Source: Haplomitrium mnioides | Taxonomy: Eukaryota; Marchantiophyta; Haplomitriopsida; Calobryales | Assembly: GCA_049999725.1 (NCBI GenBank) | Contig: JBNGIS010020409.1 | Location: 46,385-110,384, forward strand | Length of the DNA stretch: 64,000 bases | Reading direction: 5' to 3' | In this document: piece after piece, positions 11,719-23,689 of the stretch | Position numbering within the stretch: position 1 is the stretch's first letter | Layout of the letters: each line of letters opens with the position of its first letter | The notes under the pieces: model-generated | What the model was told of the DNA's origin: nothing | Databases searched by the model: none | Seen by the model: only the letters and a program-made list of their open reading frames with translations | Position numbers and translations under genes: made by a program

Positions 11719-13275
11719 TACCAACCGGTGATTTGAGGCAATAATAGAAAAATCGCAAAAATCGAAAGCATCATCAGAGCAGTTCTCTACTTCTAAGCGC
11801 AAAGATACTCAAGAAGCATCGAAGTATCCCAGATCGGCAATAAGGAGAGGGGATCAGTTAAATTGTTGTTCAAAAGGTCATCAAAACGTGGAAAGCAAGA
11901 CCAGGACGATGGAAAGACGAGACACTCTTTAGAGCTATGGTGAAGAGACGCGCAAGGAGGCGGAGAAGGAAGCGATCAAGGAATTTAAAAGCTCAAAGAC
12001 CAGATGAGGAAGATCAAGGGGATTGGACCGCACCAATGACTTGACGTCAGGATAGAAAAGCTTAAGGTAAGGCAATGAGCTCCATTGATTATTCTTAACT
12101 ATTGGTACAGTGGCAGGGCTCGATAGCGAAGAAGAAGGGAAGGTGCTCCTAGCTCAACTAGCATCAAATGAAGGTTGCGACGACTGGTGGAAGGCAGCAA
12201 CGACACCAAAGGAGCCAATGGATCCGCAGATCGATCGAGTAATTAGCGTTTTCATCAGGGTCCGAGCAGATTTTGGTCTTCGGAAGTCTTTTCTTCTATC
12301 AGAGCTCTATTAAACCTATCGGGGTTGGTCAAAGTAGGGGAGTTGACTACACCACATCGGCACTTTTTCGATAGGCGGGCGGCGCTTTATTAGGGGCAGT
12401 AAACTATCGGGGTTGACCACTGAGAAAGATATAAAGAATCACCGGGTTTGCCATCGCTGATCGGGATTCGCCAAGGATGAGCGGGGTCTACAATCAATGG
12501 TGTGAGCTCATCGGGTTTATTCAGTCAGACCGATAATCTTCTTCATATCAGACCTTGGTTCTAATCAAAGCCGCACCGATCTTAAATGCACTAGAATATT
12601 TTATCGAATTCGGTCAAGCTTCAGAGTTGATTGCTAGACGTGGCGGTCCAACTTTCCTTTGGAAGATGGCGGCGGGCAGCACCCCATCAGAAGAAGTCAA
12701 TCATCGGAGCAACCACCAAAAAAGACCATCGGAGCTCCCATCCATCATCGGGGTCTGCTATCACCTATGGGGTCTAAGTGAGCTTATCAAGTCTTCCACA
12801 GTTTCTTTTGACGGAGTTCTATCGGTTCTATTGGGTTGGTCGAGCATCGGGTCTACACCGATCCTATCTTCATGAGATCATTCTTCTGCGCCAAGTTTGC
12901 CTCTCGCCAGGGTCGGGTCATCTATCGGTTTCAATCAAGCCTATCGAGGTGCCTGGATACTCTCATTGAGCCCCAACCGTTCCTATCTCTATTGACTAGT
13001 CGACCTATGTTCTTCAGAGTAATTTGTTAGTCTATCTGTTATAGATCATCTCATCAGGCAGATCTTATCAGATCAACTCATCGAATAGCCGACCATCGGT
13101 CTTATTAGGATATGTGTTGTCTTTTGAGCACTTATGCAAGTTGTGAAGTGAAGCGGGGCGCTCACCGCCCTCGGATGGTGAAGCTTTCAAACATGAAGGG
13201 TCAGGATTCATTGCAAGCAAGGAGGAAACAGACGAGCTGGAGTATAGATAGTCTTTGCATGATTAAGGAGGAGAA

Positions 13276-13295
13276 GGGGGGGGGGGGGGGGGGGG
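13276..13295 (+). repeat. Homopolymer of 20 G
   Basis: An uninterrupted run of 20 G sits inside LTR 2 where LTR 1 has GATAGGGGAGAG and LTR 3 has GAGGAGGGGGGGC. It is probably slippage expansion, or a sequencing or assembly error. Confidence 0.9.
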
Positions 13296-14501
13296 AGCTT
13301 GTTGAGGAGGCGTGGAAGTGTAGAAGTTGTGCATTGATGCTCGGTCGATGATGTCGACAACATATTGCAATTGAAGTCTTGATCTTGAAGCTATCAGTGC
13401 GATCAAGGAAGTGTGGATGTGTACCAGGGTGTGCCCAGATGCATTGTGAAGACGCTGCAAGTCTCGAGGTTGAGGGGTCTGCCACGAGGTGTTGTTGAAT
13501 ATCTTGTGCAAGGGGATTGCGAGGGACGGGGTGCGTGATCTATGGTCCTTTGATTGAAGCAAGTGTACTTGTGTTTAGGGACCAAAGAAGTTGAGGCGGA
13601 CTAAAGGGGCACCAAGAATCGCTGAGCGGGAGGCTCTAGAGGCTCGAGCGATCTAGGTGAACTCATTTTGGAGGGTGGACCAACGTTCAGAGGTGAATCG
13701 ATACTCGAAGAAGAAGCAAGTGCGTTCAACCTAAACTCGTGAGTCGTGATTGCGCAGGGGATTCCGCCCTAGTAACATCATAAAGGTGTTGTTGGTTCAT
13801 ATTTCAAAGGGAAGCCGAAGGCAAGGGGTGGCAGCATTAGTGCCTGTGGAATGCAGAGAAGATCAAGTCGAGGCTTCGGGTGGAGTGTGTCCAGTAGCCG
13901 GGAGGACTATCCCCTAGGGGTGGAAGTTAATCAAACCACTTCCAAGCTTGTGGAAGTGAATTCAAGCCCTTCTATGACATAGGGTATAAACTAGTTGGTG
14001 ATGTGTGCATGAGTGGGTGGGCCGAAGTGTGAAGCGTCGCGAAGGGGGGACTCAGGTGGTGTTTGAAGTCACTAGCCGATGGTGCTCTGCGCTTCTATTG
14101 AGTAGATAGTGTAGATATATTTATAGTCCATGACATATAGCTGTGAATAAGTCTTAGATGTGCCGTAGAGCATATAGAGGGTGCTTTGAGAGTATAGAAA
14201 GGGTGCTAGAGTAGCTGGCCCATGTGTATTTTTGGTGCAGAAGTGTGTCCAACTCTTCAAAGCAATCTTGTAAGTAATATTACCTTTGAAATGAGGTACA
14301 TGTGTAGATTCGCACGCTGATCCCTAGCATGAATGGTCAGTCGCTAGACGGGAAAGATTTGAGGGGGTGCAATCTTGGCTTGGGGTTGTGCGTGAGGAGA
14401 AAGAGTGTATGGTTCTTGGTGTCGGCGTTGAGTGAATGCAGCGCTGAGCACCTCATGGCCCTTAGTGCATGAAAGGGATAAATCGGGGTTTGGGGCCGTC
14501 T

Positions 14502-14510
14502 TATAAAAGG
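14502..14510 (+). promoter_or_regulatory. TATA box of LTR 2
   Basis: TATAAAAGG in a block (CGTC-TTATAAAAGGCC) conserved in all three copies of this LTR family. Confidence 0.6.
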
Positions 14511-14594
14511 CCCTGTTGAACCATGTCGTTCCCATTCCTTCAGAGTAAGCTCTTCCTGAGCTACAGCGAAAGAGAAGGGCGCGACATAGTTTTT

Positions 14595-14612
14595 TGGTGC
14601 TAGAAGGAGGGC
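14595..14612 (+). promoter_or_regulatory. Primer-binding site of gypsy element 2
   Basis: TGGTGCTAGAAGGAGGGC lies 8 bases after the LTR end. The same sequence with small changes, at the same 8-base spacing, follows the LTRs of elements A and D on the minus strand. TGG pairs with the CCA end of a tRNA; I do not identify the tRNA. Confidence 0.7.
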
Positions 14613-14912
14613 AAAGGCTCGTGAGAAGCTAAGATCAACCCGGTTTTGATTTAGTTCCTTGGGATGAGTGGCGCCATAGGGTGGCAGCGCTAGGGTTGGC
14701 AGTTGGTACAACGTGGAGTGAGTGGCGCAAGAAGCTAGGAGCCTTGCATTGCCATTAGGGTTTTGGCACCATAAGGTTCTCGTAAATTGCGGGCGTTGAA
14801 TTCGAAGTTAAGGCAGGAAGTGAAGGGAGCGAGACAAGCTTGGAGAAGGGCATTGACATGTGGGTAAAACTGTCTTTCTTGTTGATGTAGTGGCTAACCA
14901 TATTACACCTCG

Positions 14913-16413
14913 ATGACTACGGGGAAGATTTAAGTACAAGCCGTACAAGGGGCGACCAAAGGATGATCCCGATGCATGGCTGGACGATCTGAAGAATGTG
15001 GCGGAGGAAAACAGAGAAAGTCACACGATCTTAGGCATTCTGCCAGCCCTGCTGAAGGGAGAGGCACAGCCGTGGTATAAGAACTCATCGAATCAGACCA
15101 AGAGGGATTGGGAGGCTTTTAAGGTTGCGTTCGTGTCCGAATTCCGGCAGATTGGGGAGGAGACCGATGCCTTAATTAAGTTATTGTAGATGCAAACAAG
15201 GAATCGGTAAGGAAATTCCTCTAGAGATTCAAGAAAGTAGCACGGAAGCTGAACCCCCCGGCCACTGATGGAATGCTAACCTCATGGTTCCTTACTCTGC
15301 CAAAAAGGATAGGGACTTGGGTGTGGCAGACCAACCCCCAAACCTTAGAAGTTGTGGTGAGTGTTGCCCAATCCCACGTAAGAGCCTCTATCACGAGCTT
15401 GAGGAGGAAGACACAAATTAGGTATGGATCGGAGGACTCCTCGGATGAGACAAGCAGTGAGGAGGAGTCGGAAGAGAGTTCAGCTTACACCTTGGGAAGT
15501 GATGAGGAATCGGACACCAGTAGCTCCAATGAGGATAGGTCGACTAGAAGAAAGAAGAGACGGAAAGAACAAAAGAAGAGGGATGCCAGAGATTGGAAGG
15601 ATCGGCACACTCATTATAGGGAGGGCAAAAAGAAGCAACCAAAGAGAACCCCTGAAAAGGAACCTGAACCAAAATCCCCTAGGAAAGAAGGCGGGAAGTT
15701 GAATGCAAAGGTGGAGGAGTTGAGTGCAAAATGAGGGCCATGAATATACTCCTCGGAGGAATAAAACTAGAGAGCAAGCCAAGGCTGACCGGACGAGTAG
15801 GTGTCTGGTGCGTGAAGTGCAAACAACATGGCCACTCTCCTCATGAGTGCCCCGTGGAGGCTCATGCTATCCTTTACATAAGAGAAGAGCCCCTCGAGTG
15901 CATGCATGAGGAAGTTGAGTATGTGCCCGAAGAGGCCCCGGAGACGCTATACCAGATCAGCGGTGGACCTTGCACAACTCTGAGCATACCTGCAAGAGCA
16001 GGAGTAGGGCAATCCAGCGGTTGGGTGGCTAGTAGGCCTCCCCAAACGACTGTCATGATCTGTTGGAATTGTGGTCAGTCGGGTCACATATCCCCGAATG
16101 GCCCGGAGCTGCGGAAGTAGAACAATGGGGCACCATATGCGCTCTGTCTGCAATGCAAATTGGAGGGTCATGTGGCGATGAATTGCCCACTCAATAGGAG
16201 ACCAGAGCTAGGCCCAAATGCAGGGGCGATTCCCCCACCACCTCCACCGGCAGTGAATATGATGACACTAGATTGGGATCCAGAAGTAAGGGGCAAACTG
16301 ACGGAGGAGGAAACCGAGTTGCCAGGTTGGGACCCACCTTCATCCGAGGGCTGCTATCGGGTGATGTCACGAGCGAAAACTCAAAATCGGAAAAAAGAAA
16401 AGCATAGGAAGAG
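14913..16413 (+). pseudogene. gag: Ty3/gypsy element 2 gag, degenerate and 3'-truncated
   Basis: The capsid-like domain is clear at 14935-15190 (DDPDAWLDDLKN, LPALLKGEAQPWYKN), with a frameshift after the ATG at 14913 and a stop at about 15187. A strongly acidic then basic tract follows at 15420-15730. Three CCHC zinc knuckles come next: CVKCKQHGHSPHEC (about 15805), CWNCGQSGHISPNG, whose last Cys has become Gly (about 16058), and CLQCKLEGHVAMNC (about 16145). Such knuckles bind RNA in Gag proteins. The frame ends abruptly at about 16413, where sequence from the middle of the LTR begins. Protease, reverse transcriptase and integrase are therefore missing. Confidence 0.85.
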
Positions 16414-18349
16414 GCGTGGCGGTCCAACTTCCCTTTGGAAGTCGTCGACGGGCAGCACCCCATCGAAAGAAGTCAATCATCGGAGCGACCACCAGAAAAG
16501 ACCATCAGAGTTGCCATCCATCATCAAGGTCTGCCGTCACCTATGGGGTCTAATCAAGCTTATCGGGTCTTCCACAGTTTCTTCTGACGGAGTTCTATCG
16601 GTTCTATTGGGTTGGCCGAGCATCTGGTCTACATCAATCCTATCTTTATCATATCATTCTTCTACGTTGAGTTCGCCTCTCGCCGGGGTCAGGTCATCTA
16701 TCAAATTCAATCGAGCCTATTGAGGTGTTTTGATACTCTTCATTGGGCTCGGGTGGTTCCTATCTCTATCAGCTAGCCAACCTATGTTCTTCAGAGTAAC
16801 TTATCAGTCTATCTGTTACGGATCATCTCATCGGGCAGATCTTATTGGATCAACTCACCAAATAGCCAACCATCGGTCTTATGAGGACACGTATTGTCTT
16901 CTAAGCACATGTGCGGGTTGTGAAGTTAAGTGGGGCACCTACCGCCCTTGGATGGTGAAGCTTTCAAACATGAAGCGTCAGGATTTATTGCAAGCAAGGA
17001 CAAAACATATGAGCTAGAGTATAGATAGTCTTTGTGTGATTGAGGAGGGGGGGCAAGCATGTCGAGGAGGCATAGAAGTGTAGAAGTTGTGCGTTGATGC
17101 TCGGTCAATGATGTCGGCGATATATTGTGATTGAAGTCTTGATCTTGAAGCTACCAAAGCAATCAACGAACCGTGGATGTGTACCAAGAGGTGCGCAGAT
17201 GCATTGTGACGACGCTACGAGTCTCCATGTTGAGGGGTCTATCAGGAGGTGTGGTTGAAAATCTTGTGCAAGGGGATAGCAAGGGACAGGGTGCGAGCTT
17301 TGTGGTCCTTTGATTGAAGCAAGTGTACTTGCATTCAAGGGCCAAAGAAGTGGAGGTGGATTAGAGGGACGTCGAGAATCGCTGAGCAGAAGGCTCCAAA
17401 GGCTCGAGCGATCCAGGTGAACTCATTCTGGAGGGTGGACCAACGTTTTGAGGTGAATCGATACTCGAAGGAGAAGCAAGTACGTTCGGGCTGGACTTGT
17501 GAGTCATGATTGCGTAGGGGATTCCACCCTAGTAACATCAAAAAGGTGTTGCTGTTTCGTATTTCAAAGGGAGGCCGAATGCAAGAGGTGGCTGAGTTAG
17601 TGCCCATGCACTGCGAAGAAGATCCAATTGTGGCTTTGGGTGGAGTGTGTCCAGCATACGGGAGGAGTGTCTTCTAGGGGTGGAAGTTAATCGAACCTCT
17701 TCCAAGCTTGTGGAAGTGAGTCCAAGCCCCTTTATGACGGAGGGTATAAACAAGCTGGTGATGTGTGCATGAGTGGGCGGGCTGAAGTGTGAAGCGTTGT
17801 GGAGGGGGGACTCAGGTGGTGTTTGGAGTTGCTCGCCGATGGCGCTCTACGCTTTTGTTGAGTAGATAGTGTAGATATGTTTATAGTCCTTTTCGTATAG
17901 TTGTGAATAAGTCTTAGAGGCATCGTAGAGCAAATAGAGGGTGCATTGAGAGCATAGAAAGGGTACAAAGTAGCTGGCCCCTATGTATTTTCCGTGTAGT
18001 AGTGTGTTCAGCTCTTCAAAGCAGTTTTATAAGTATTATTCCCTTTGAAATGAGGTACATGTGTAGATTCGCATCCCGAACCTTAGCATGAATGGTCGGT
18101 TGCTAGACAGGAAAGATCTGAGGGAGGTCTGATCTTGGCTTGGGGTTGTGCGCGAGGAGAAAAAGTGGGTTGTGGTTCTTGGTGTGGGCGTTGAGTGAAT
18201 GCAACACCGAGCACCTCACAGCCGCTAGTACTTGAAAGGTATAAATCGGGGTCCGGGGCCGTCTCATAAAAGGCCTTGTTGAACCGTGTCATTCCCATTC
18301 CTTTAGAGTAAGCTTCTCCTGAGCTATGGCCGAAGAGAAGGGTGTGACA
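16414..18349 (+). mobile_element. 3' LTR of gypsy element 2, 5'-truncated
   Basis: This is homologous to LTR 2 from about 12645 onward (GCGTGGCGGTCCAACTT) to the end GGTGTGACA. Roughly the first 925 bp of the LTR are missing, together with all of pol. A CAGTC duplication follows. The TATA box is decayed to CATAAAAGG at 18265. Confidence 0.85.
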
Positions 18350-18354
18350 CAGTC
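18350..18354 (+). other. Target-site duplication, right copy (CAGTC)
   Basis: This matches 11714-11718 and marks the right edge of the gypsy element 2 insertion. Confidence 0.75.
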
Positions 18355-20093
18355 AAATATAATCGGCAATTATTTCTTTATCGTGATCAACAAATGAAAG
18401 AAAGATCAAAACTTGCAAACCATCGAAGAAAATGTTGTACCGATGGTCAAAACTACTTGGGAATTGTTATTGATGGAATGGGTAAGAAGAAAACTCCTAT
18501 TCCACACTGGACTTTGCCACCAAAAAACATTGATAAAGATTGTTTTATGGGTGTGCATGTTGTTGGTGCTTTAATATTCAATTATGCTCTTTCTTCAAGG
18601 CTCTTCTTAACATATGGAAACTTGAGAAGCGATTCTAATTTGACAGTTACTGTGCTCAACAAAATATTATGTGACTTTGAAGGCCTGCCGTTTCCAAGTT
18701 TGTATCTTCAATTGGACAACACGACACGAAAGAGTAAGAATTCTATCATGTTTGGATATCTTAGTCTTCTTATTGCCAAGAATGGTTTTCAAAAAATCAA
18801 GGTGGGATTTCTCATGGTTGGTCATACTCATGATCAAATCGATCAAATATTCAGCCGATTCTTGAAACGTTTGAAACATGTCAAAGTTTTCACGATTACG
18901 AACCTTAGCGAGGCGCTTCAATTATCCTATAATCCTCAACCTCAAGTGACTCTTTTGTTGGAAACTTGGGATTTCAAAATGTTTCTACAACAACGTCCCT
19001 CTTTGGTTCAAAGGATATATGATATTACTTTTAATCAACAATTCAAATTCAAGTTAAATGATTCCAAAGAAAAGATTTGGAGCAAATAGTTTTTGACAGA
19101 TAAATTTTGGCTACTTGTGGATGGTATTTGTCAACTCAAGTGCCTACCTGAAGTGGATAAAGAAATTTTGAGTTCAATGTTGGTTCCTCTCAAGACATGT
19201 TCTGAAATCAAACGATCTCAAAAGGAAGAATGAGAAGTGAATGCCGAGAAAGTCGTATTTTCAATAAGGGATAACATAAGTGAGAACTACTATAAGTTCT
19301 TCACACATTCTGATATTCAATGGTGGAAAAACTTTTTTCTTGCCCAACAAGAGATTGCACCCTACATCTTTGAAAATAAAAATGACGACTCGAAGCAGAA
19401 TTTGCCTTGCCACCTTCATAACAGTCAAACACTTGTAATGATTCTCAAAATGTTTGTTTAGATTCTCAAATTGATGCTCTACAAATAGAAGAAGATACAC
19501 TGGTATAGCAAATGTTTTCTACACATCAAGCAATCTATATTGGAGCACCTAGGCTGTGAGAAGAGACTCTTTCGCACAATTCTCAAAACGAGCATAAATT
19601 CGGCAATCTACATGAGTTGAAAGCTAGAATGTTTATTTGTGTTGTTGCATCTCTTGATCCAAAGAGCAAACCGTTTTGAGTTGCCAAAGTTCTCAAAGTT
19701 TTGTCATTTGATGACGAAGATCCTCCAAACCGGAAACGAGTACGAGTTCAATGGTTTGCTTGTTTGGCTAAAGATGCATTTTCTAGACAATACTTCCCGA
19801 ATAAAAGGTAGCAACAAAAGAGAAATGCAAATCCAAGTTACATATTGATGTCTTTGATGTGAGACAAATCACGATTGTGTCTTTTGATTTTCTTCTTACT
19901 CAAAAAAAACCAATTGAGGAAAACTACTCTAGCTACCATTAAAGCAAATCTATTTGAGTACGAAAGACAAAAAACCCTCAATCTTGAAATGTTTCAAAGA
20001 GATTCAATCACTATTATTAACACTAAGACAGATCAAACAAACCTTAATGAATCTTTTAAAGATGAATTAGAAGAAGTCGAGATGAGTGACTAA
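18355..20093 (+). pseudogene. DUF7869-like transposon protein, 3' half
   Basis: The frame is open from the insertion site to a TAG at 19087 and then continues in the same frame to about 19461. The motifs that led me to the DUF7869 family are GIVIDGMGKKKTPIPH (about 18460), LYLQLDNTTRKSKN (about 18703) and MVGHTHDQIDQIFSRF (about 18815). The spaced Asp/His residues in these motifs could form a metal site of an RNase H-like fold, but that is inference. After a frameshift near 19435 a C-terminal domain follows (GNLHELKARMFICVVAS, then PF-stop-VAKVL, where TGA at 19677 probably replaces a Trp codon). The last segment ends EELEEVEMSD-like and stops at 20093. The gene is broken by a retrotransposon and by about five stops or shifts. 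Confidence 0.65.
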
Positions 20094-21740
20094 AGTCATT
20101 CAAGAATTTTGTTGTATATTTTGTATTTTCAAGTATATTGCAATTTAAGATTATTATTTCAAAAGTACTTGGGAATCTTTTGAAGCAACCTGTTGAATTT
20201 TTTGCCAACTGAAACTTTTGACTGTAAATCATTCCAAGTTGAATGTTATTCTCTATAAATGAAACATGAATTTTTAGTTAATATTTTTATTTGCTTTGTA
20301 AAAATATTTTCTTCTCCAAAATGTAAGTATTTTATTTCTAAATTTATCGTTTTCTAGAAGAATTTAAGGTTATTGTTCTGCTAAAGTATCTGCCAAAATT
20401 GACTAATTGTTTTTTTGTTGTTAGGGCTTTGATAAAAAACTTAAAACCATTTGCGTTGTTTGACTCACATGTAGAGTTTTGTATTCATTTTTACTTTTAG
20501 ATTCTGAATTAGAAATCAAAATCTTTAAGTGCGTAGAGTTTGCTGCGAAAAATACAATGTTTACAATCTGTATTCTTGGTTGTAGAAGTGTGAACCCTAT
20601 GCGAGTATAGACTTTGATTTGCAAGTCGAAACGTTGTGCGTACAAAAACTCTTCTGCAAAACCTAAAACCTAGGTTCTTGTCAGTCTTTGTTGTGAAATG
20701 TTCATATGGTGAATTCGGATTCCTATGCACGCATAGACTTTAAGGTGGAGTGTTAAGATGGTGAGTTAAGATTCTTGTACGTGCATAGACTTTAGGGTGG
20801 AGTGTTCACATGTTGAGCTTGGATTCCTAAGCACATAAAGACTTTGGGATGGAGTGTTCATATGTTGAGCTTGGATTCCTAGGCGCACTTTGACTCTCTG
20901 GTGGAAGTCCAAGCCTTCCGCAAGTTCTACTTCTCATGTACAACCCTCAAGCTTCTTCATACAAAGACTACCAATTACAACTTTGTTTGTACACAAGTTA
21001 TAGACTCTTTTGTAGATTTTGAGACCTTTGTTTAGTTAAATCAAGTCTAAAACTTGAAGATGTTTGTTGTTTACAATCTTAATTCAATCTACTTAGCTAC
21101 TGCTTTTTTTTTTGGAACTATGATATGTTTGCGTATATGCTTCGTTGAATTATGAAATATTTTTAAATGCTTAAACCTTTTTGAAAGCCTACATTAACTT
21201 TTGATTGCATGGATTTTCAACTACAAGTAAAAGCTCACTTCTTTCTTAAAGTTTAAAATAAAACTCCTAAATCCATGCCATGTTTCTTTTTCTTTATTTT
21301 TTTACCATTGCAAACTCATTCCCTTGACTTCTAATCATCTCGAGTTTTTTCATTATGTTTTGTAATTTTTTTCCAACAAAAAAGTTTGAAAGAGCACTAT
21401 GTCTACTCGTGCCTAGAGTTTGTGCAATCAAACATATTTCAAAATAGCTTCTTGTGACGTGTATTTCAACTTTTGGGCTTAGAATTGTAATCAATGGTAA
21501 ATGCAATTTTTGGGTGAAAACTTACCATAATTTTCATGCTTTTCATCAAATTTGAGTTTTCTAATATTTTCATAAGAACTATTAACATTGATTGATTTTG
21601 CATAAAGAAATTGACTTTTTCTCGATCATGCTTGTTGAAACGGCCAAAAACAAATCCAAAAAACTCATGTACTTTTTGTTTTTAAAAAATAACCTCGTTT
21701 TTTTTATGTTGCGGCTGTTCTAAAAGGATAGATCTCATTT
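20094..21740 (+). repeat. 3' tail of the divergent-gene unit, with palindromic minisatellite
   Basis: This AT-rich non-coding tail follows the DUF7869-like gene. At about 20590-20900 it carries a 55-60 bp tandem repeat of the form CCTATGCACGCATAGACTTT followed by AAGGTGGAGTGTT. About 20480-21740 recurs in reverse complement at 60424-61650, and its outer end recurs again at 63794-64000. The outer end is therefore probably the terminus of a repeated mobile unit; the best estimate is near 21740. Confidence 0.7.
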
Positions 21741-23689
21741 AGGCTCTTCTAACAAAGTAACAATTAAAGAAAATGATAAACTGAATAGAAAGTTATGACC
21801 AAAATTGAGAAGGATAGATAAGTCAAATTTTCCAAGACTCACATGCCACATATACTATATACACCGCCACAAAATACTTACAATCAAAACCTTGATATAC
21901 AAACTCATAGCATTGTTTATATTTGGGGCATCTGTGAGAGCACATTTTCTAGAGCTAGACTTTACACTTATGAAACACATGGAACTCAATAAACCTCACT
22001 ATGGAACTACACACATGCATACACAAGTATAGTTGGGTATTTCTTACATGAGGAAGACCAATCCTCAAGTCCACCATAGAATGACAATGCGTCATACTTC
22101 ACTCTTTCGGTCTGCCACTGCCATACCACTTCCAACTCACTTGGATTGCCACTCTCCCTTGCATGTACACACATTCTCAACCTCCTTTAGAGAAATCCCT
22201 CCACCATCCATCAGCTCTTGAAATAAGGAGGAGAAGACCAAGAATGAGAGAGAGATAGCTAGCGATCCCAAAACATCTTTGCCACTTTAACTTATGTAGA
22301 TTTAGAGTGAGGGAGATGATTTTTAAGATCAGATTTCTATCAATAGGATAAGAGAAATCTATTTTTAGATTTTATAGAAGAAGGATGAAGTGGTAGACTT
22401 GAGAAAAATAAATAAATTATTTATTTATTTATTTATAAGACACTCGTGTTGATAAGTGTTGTGATGTAAGTAAATGATTCACTCAACAAATGTAATACTC
22501 ATAGCTCAGATGCAAAGTGTGATAGATACATTTTTCCTCTCCTCTTTTCCAAGTATGTACTATCTCCACCTCAATAATCATCCTCATAGGATCCAAATAT
22601 ACATATGGACTTATATCCTAAGATTAAGGTTAGGATTAAATTTAAGTATAATACTAACTATATTTGTTAATCCTAGATTAAAGTCTAATTTTAAATTAGG
22701 CTAATTATCTTTCTCTATAGGTTGCAACACCCTAATAGATTTGGAGGGCATCTTGATCTTCACTCCCACCTCTATGTCTCGAGCAACTTTGTAAGGCTGA
22801 GTTTTTGACAACTCTAGAATCCTTGATATAGCTCATAGTGATTTGATTGTTGTTGCATTAGATGTGTCTTAAAGCCCTCTTTTGTCAACAAGTTACAGAT
22901 TGGGACAAAGGTGATCAAACCATTAGTCAATGTTTCCAATAAGTGTCGAGGGTTTCTCTTGCCCAAAATCCAGCCAGCTTGCGGAGGATAGAGATCCCTC
23001 ATTTCTTCACTATTTGGTCTCAAATTAGTTTTGATAGAAAGAAACTAAAATTGCACTTCCAACATGGTTAAAATGAGAGGAAATGGGTGAGAATCAAGAG
23101 TGCACTCATTGTTTGAATCTCGCTGTTCTGTTAGAGGGCCCTTTGGGCAAGTGTTGACTCATGAAGAGCATTCAACTTATCCCATAAGTTGAATGCCAAA
23201 AGGAGATTCAAGTATTAAACGACTTCTCTCTTCAATACCTTCAACAAATGCTTGCCTATACACCTCCTCCTTGACCCCTACCAGACCTAGGCGGGGGCTA
23301 GGGGCCAATTCGGGTTGTTTGTTCATCGACTTATCAGGGCAAGATATCCTCCAAACGTAGCCTTGAAAAAGGAAAACTGTCTTTTGAGTTAGAATAATTT
23401 TTCAAAACTTTCTTTCTACCCATTCTATGTTTTCTCTCTTCCATATTTCCCTTCACTCATTTTTTTGGGCTCTCAATTAGATGTCCCTTCACTCTTTTTT
23501 CCCTTTTTCTCTCAATCCATCCATGGGATGGGACCTTGATGCTTCCATTCTCTATGAGCATGTTGTGATCCCTTTGATGTCTCTTGGAAGTCTATTTGAC
23601 CAAAAATAGAGAACTTGCATGGCTATGCATCTATTTTTTGAAAAATTTGCACGAAGTACCTTCAAGTTTGGTTGACACCAAAACACACT
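21741..23689. other. Unassigned sequence
   Basis: I see no convincing gene or complete repeat here. A short ATTT/AAAT simple repeat lies at about 22408-22438. The right part (22740-23689) may be a diverged continuation of the LTR to its right, but I cannot align it to the other LTR copy. Confidence 0.5.

Larger units (their letters stand above)
11719..14586 (+). mobile_element. 5' LTR of gypsy element 2 (2.9 kb)
   Basis: It is homologous to LTR 1 (1850-4456), from TACCAACCGGTGATTTGAGG (TG start decayed to TA) to GGGCGCGACA. A primer-binding site follows after 8 bases. It contains a TATA box at 14502 and a 20-base G run at 13276. Reading frames inside it, including those near 12555 and 14337, are not genes. 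Confidence 0.85.

Noticed and set aside
11560-11802. Minus-strand 80-codon frame spanning the element 2 insertion site
   Set aside because: It crosses the LTR boundary and the target duplication, so it cannot be an ancestral gene; the plus-strand frame explains the right part better.
14337-14711. 124-codon minus-strand frame and similar frames in LTRs 1-3
   Set aside because: They lie antisense within LTR sequence, are not conserved between LTR copies, and have no recognisable motif.
22446-22740. Possible LTR beginning TGTTGTGATGTAAG, resembling 61667
   Set aside because: Similarity stops after about ten bases and no matching end is found.
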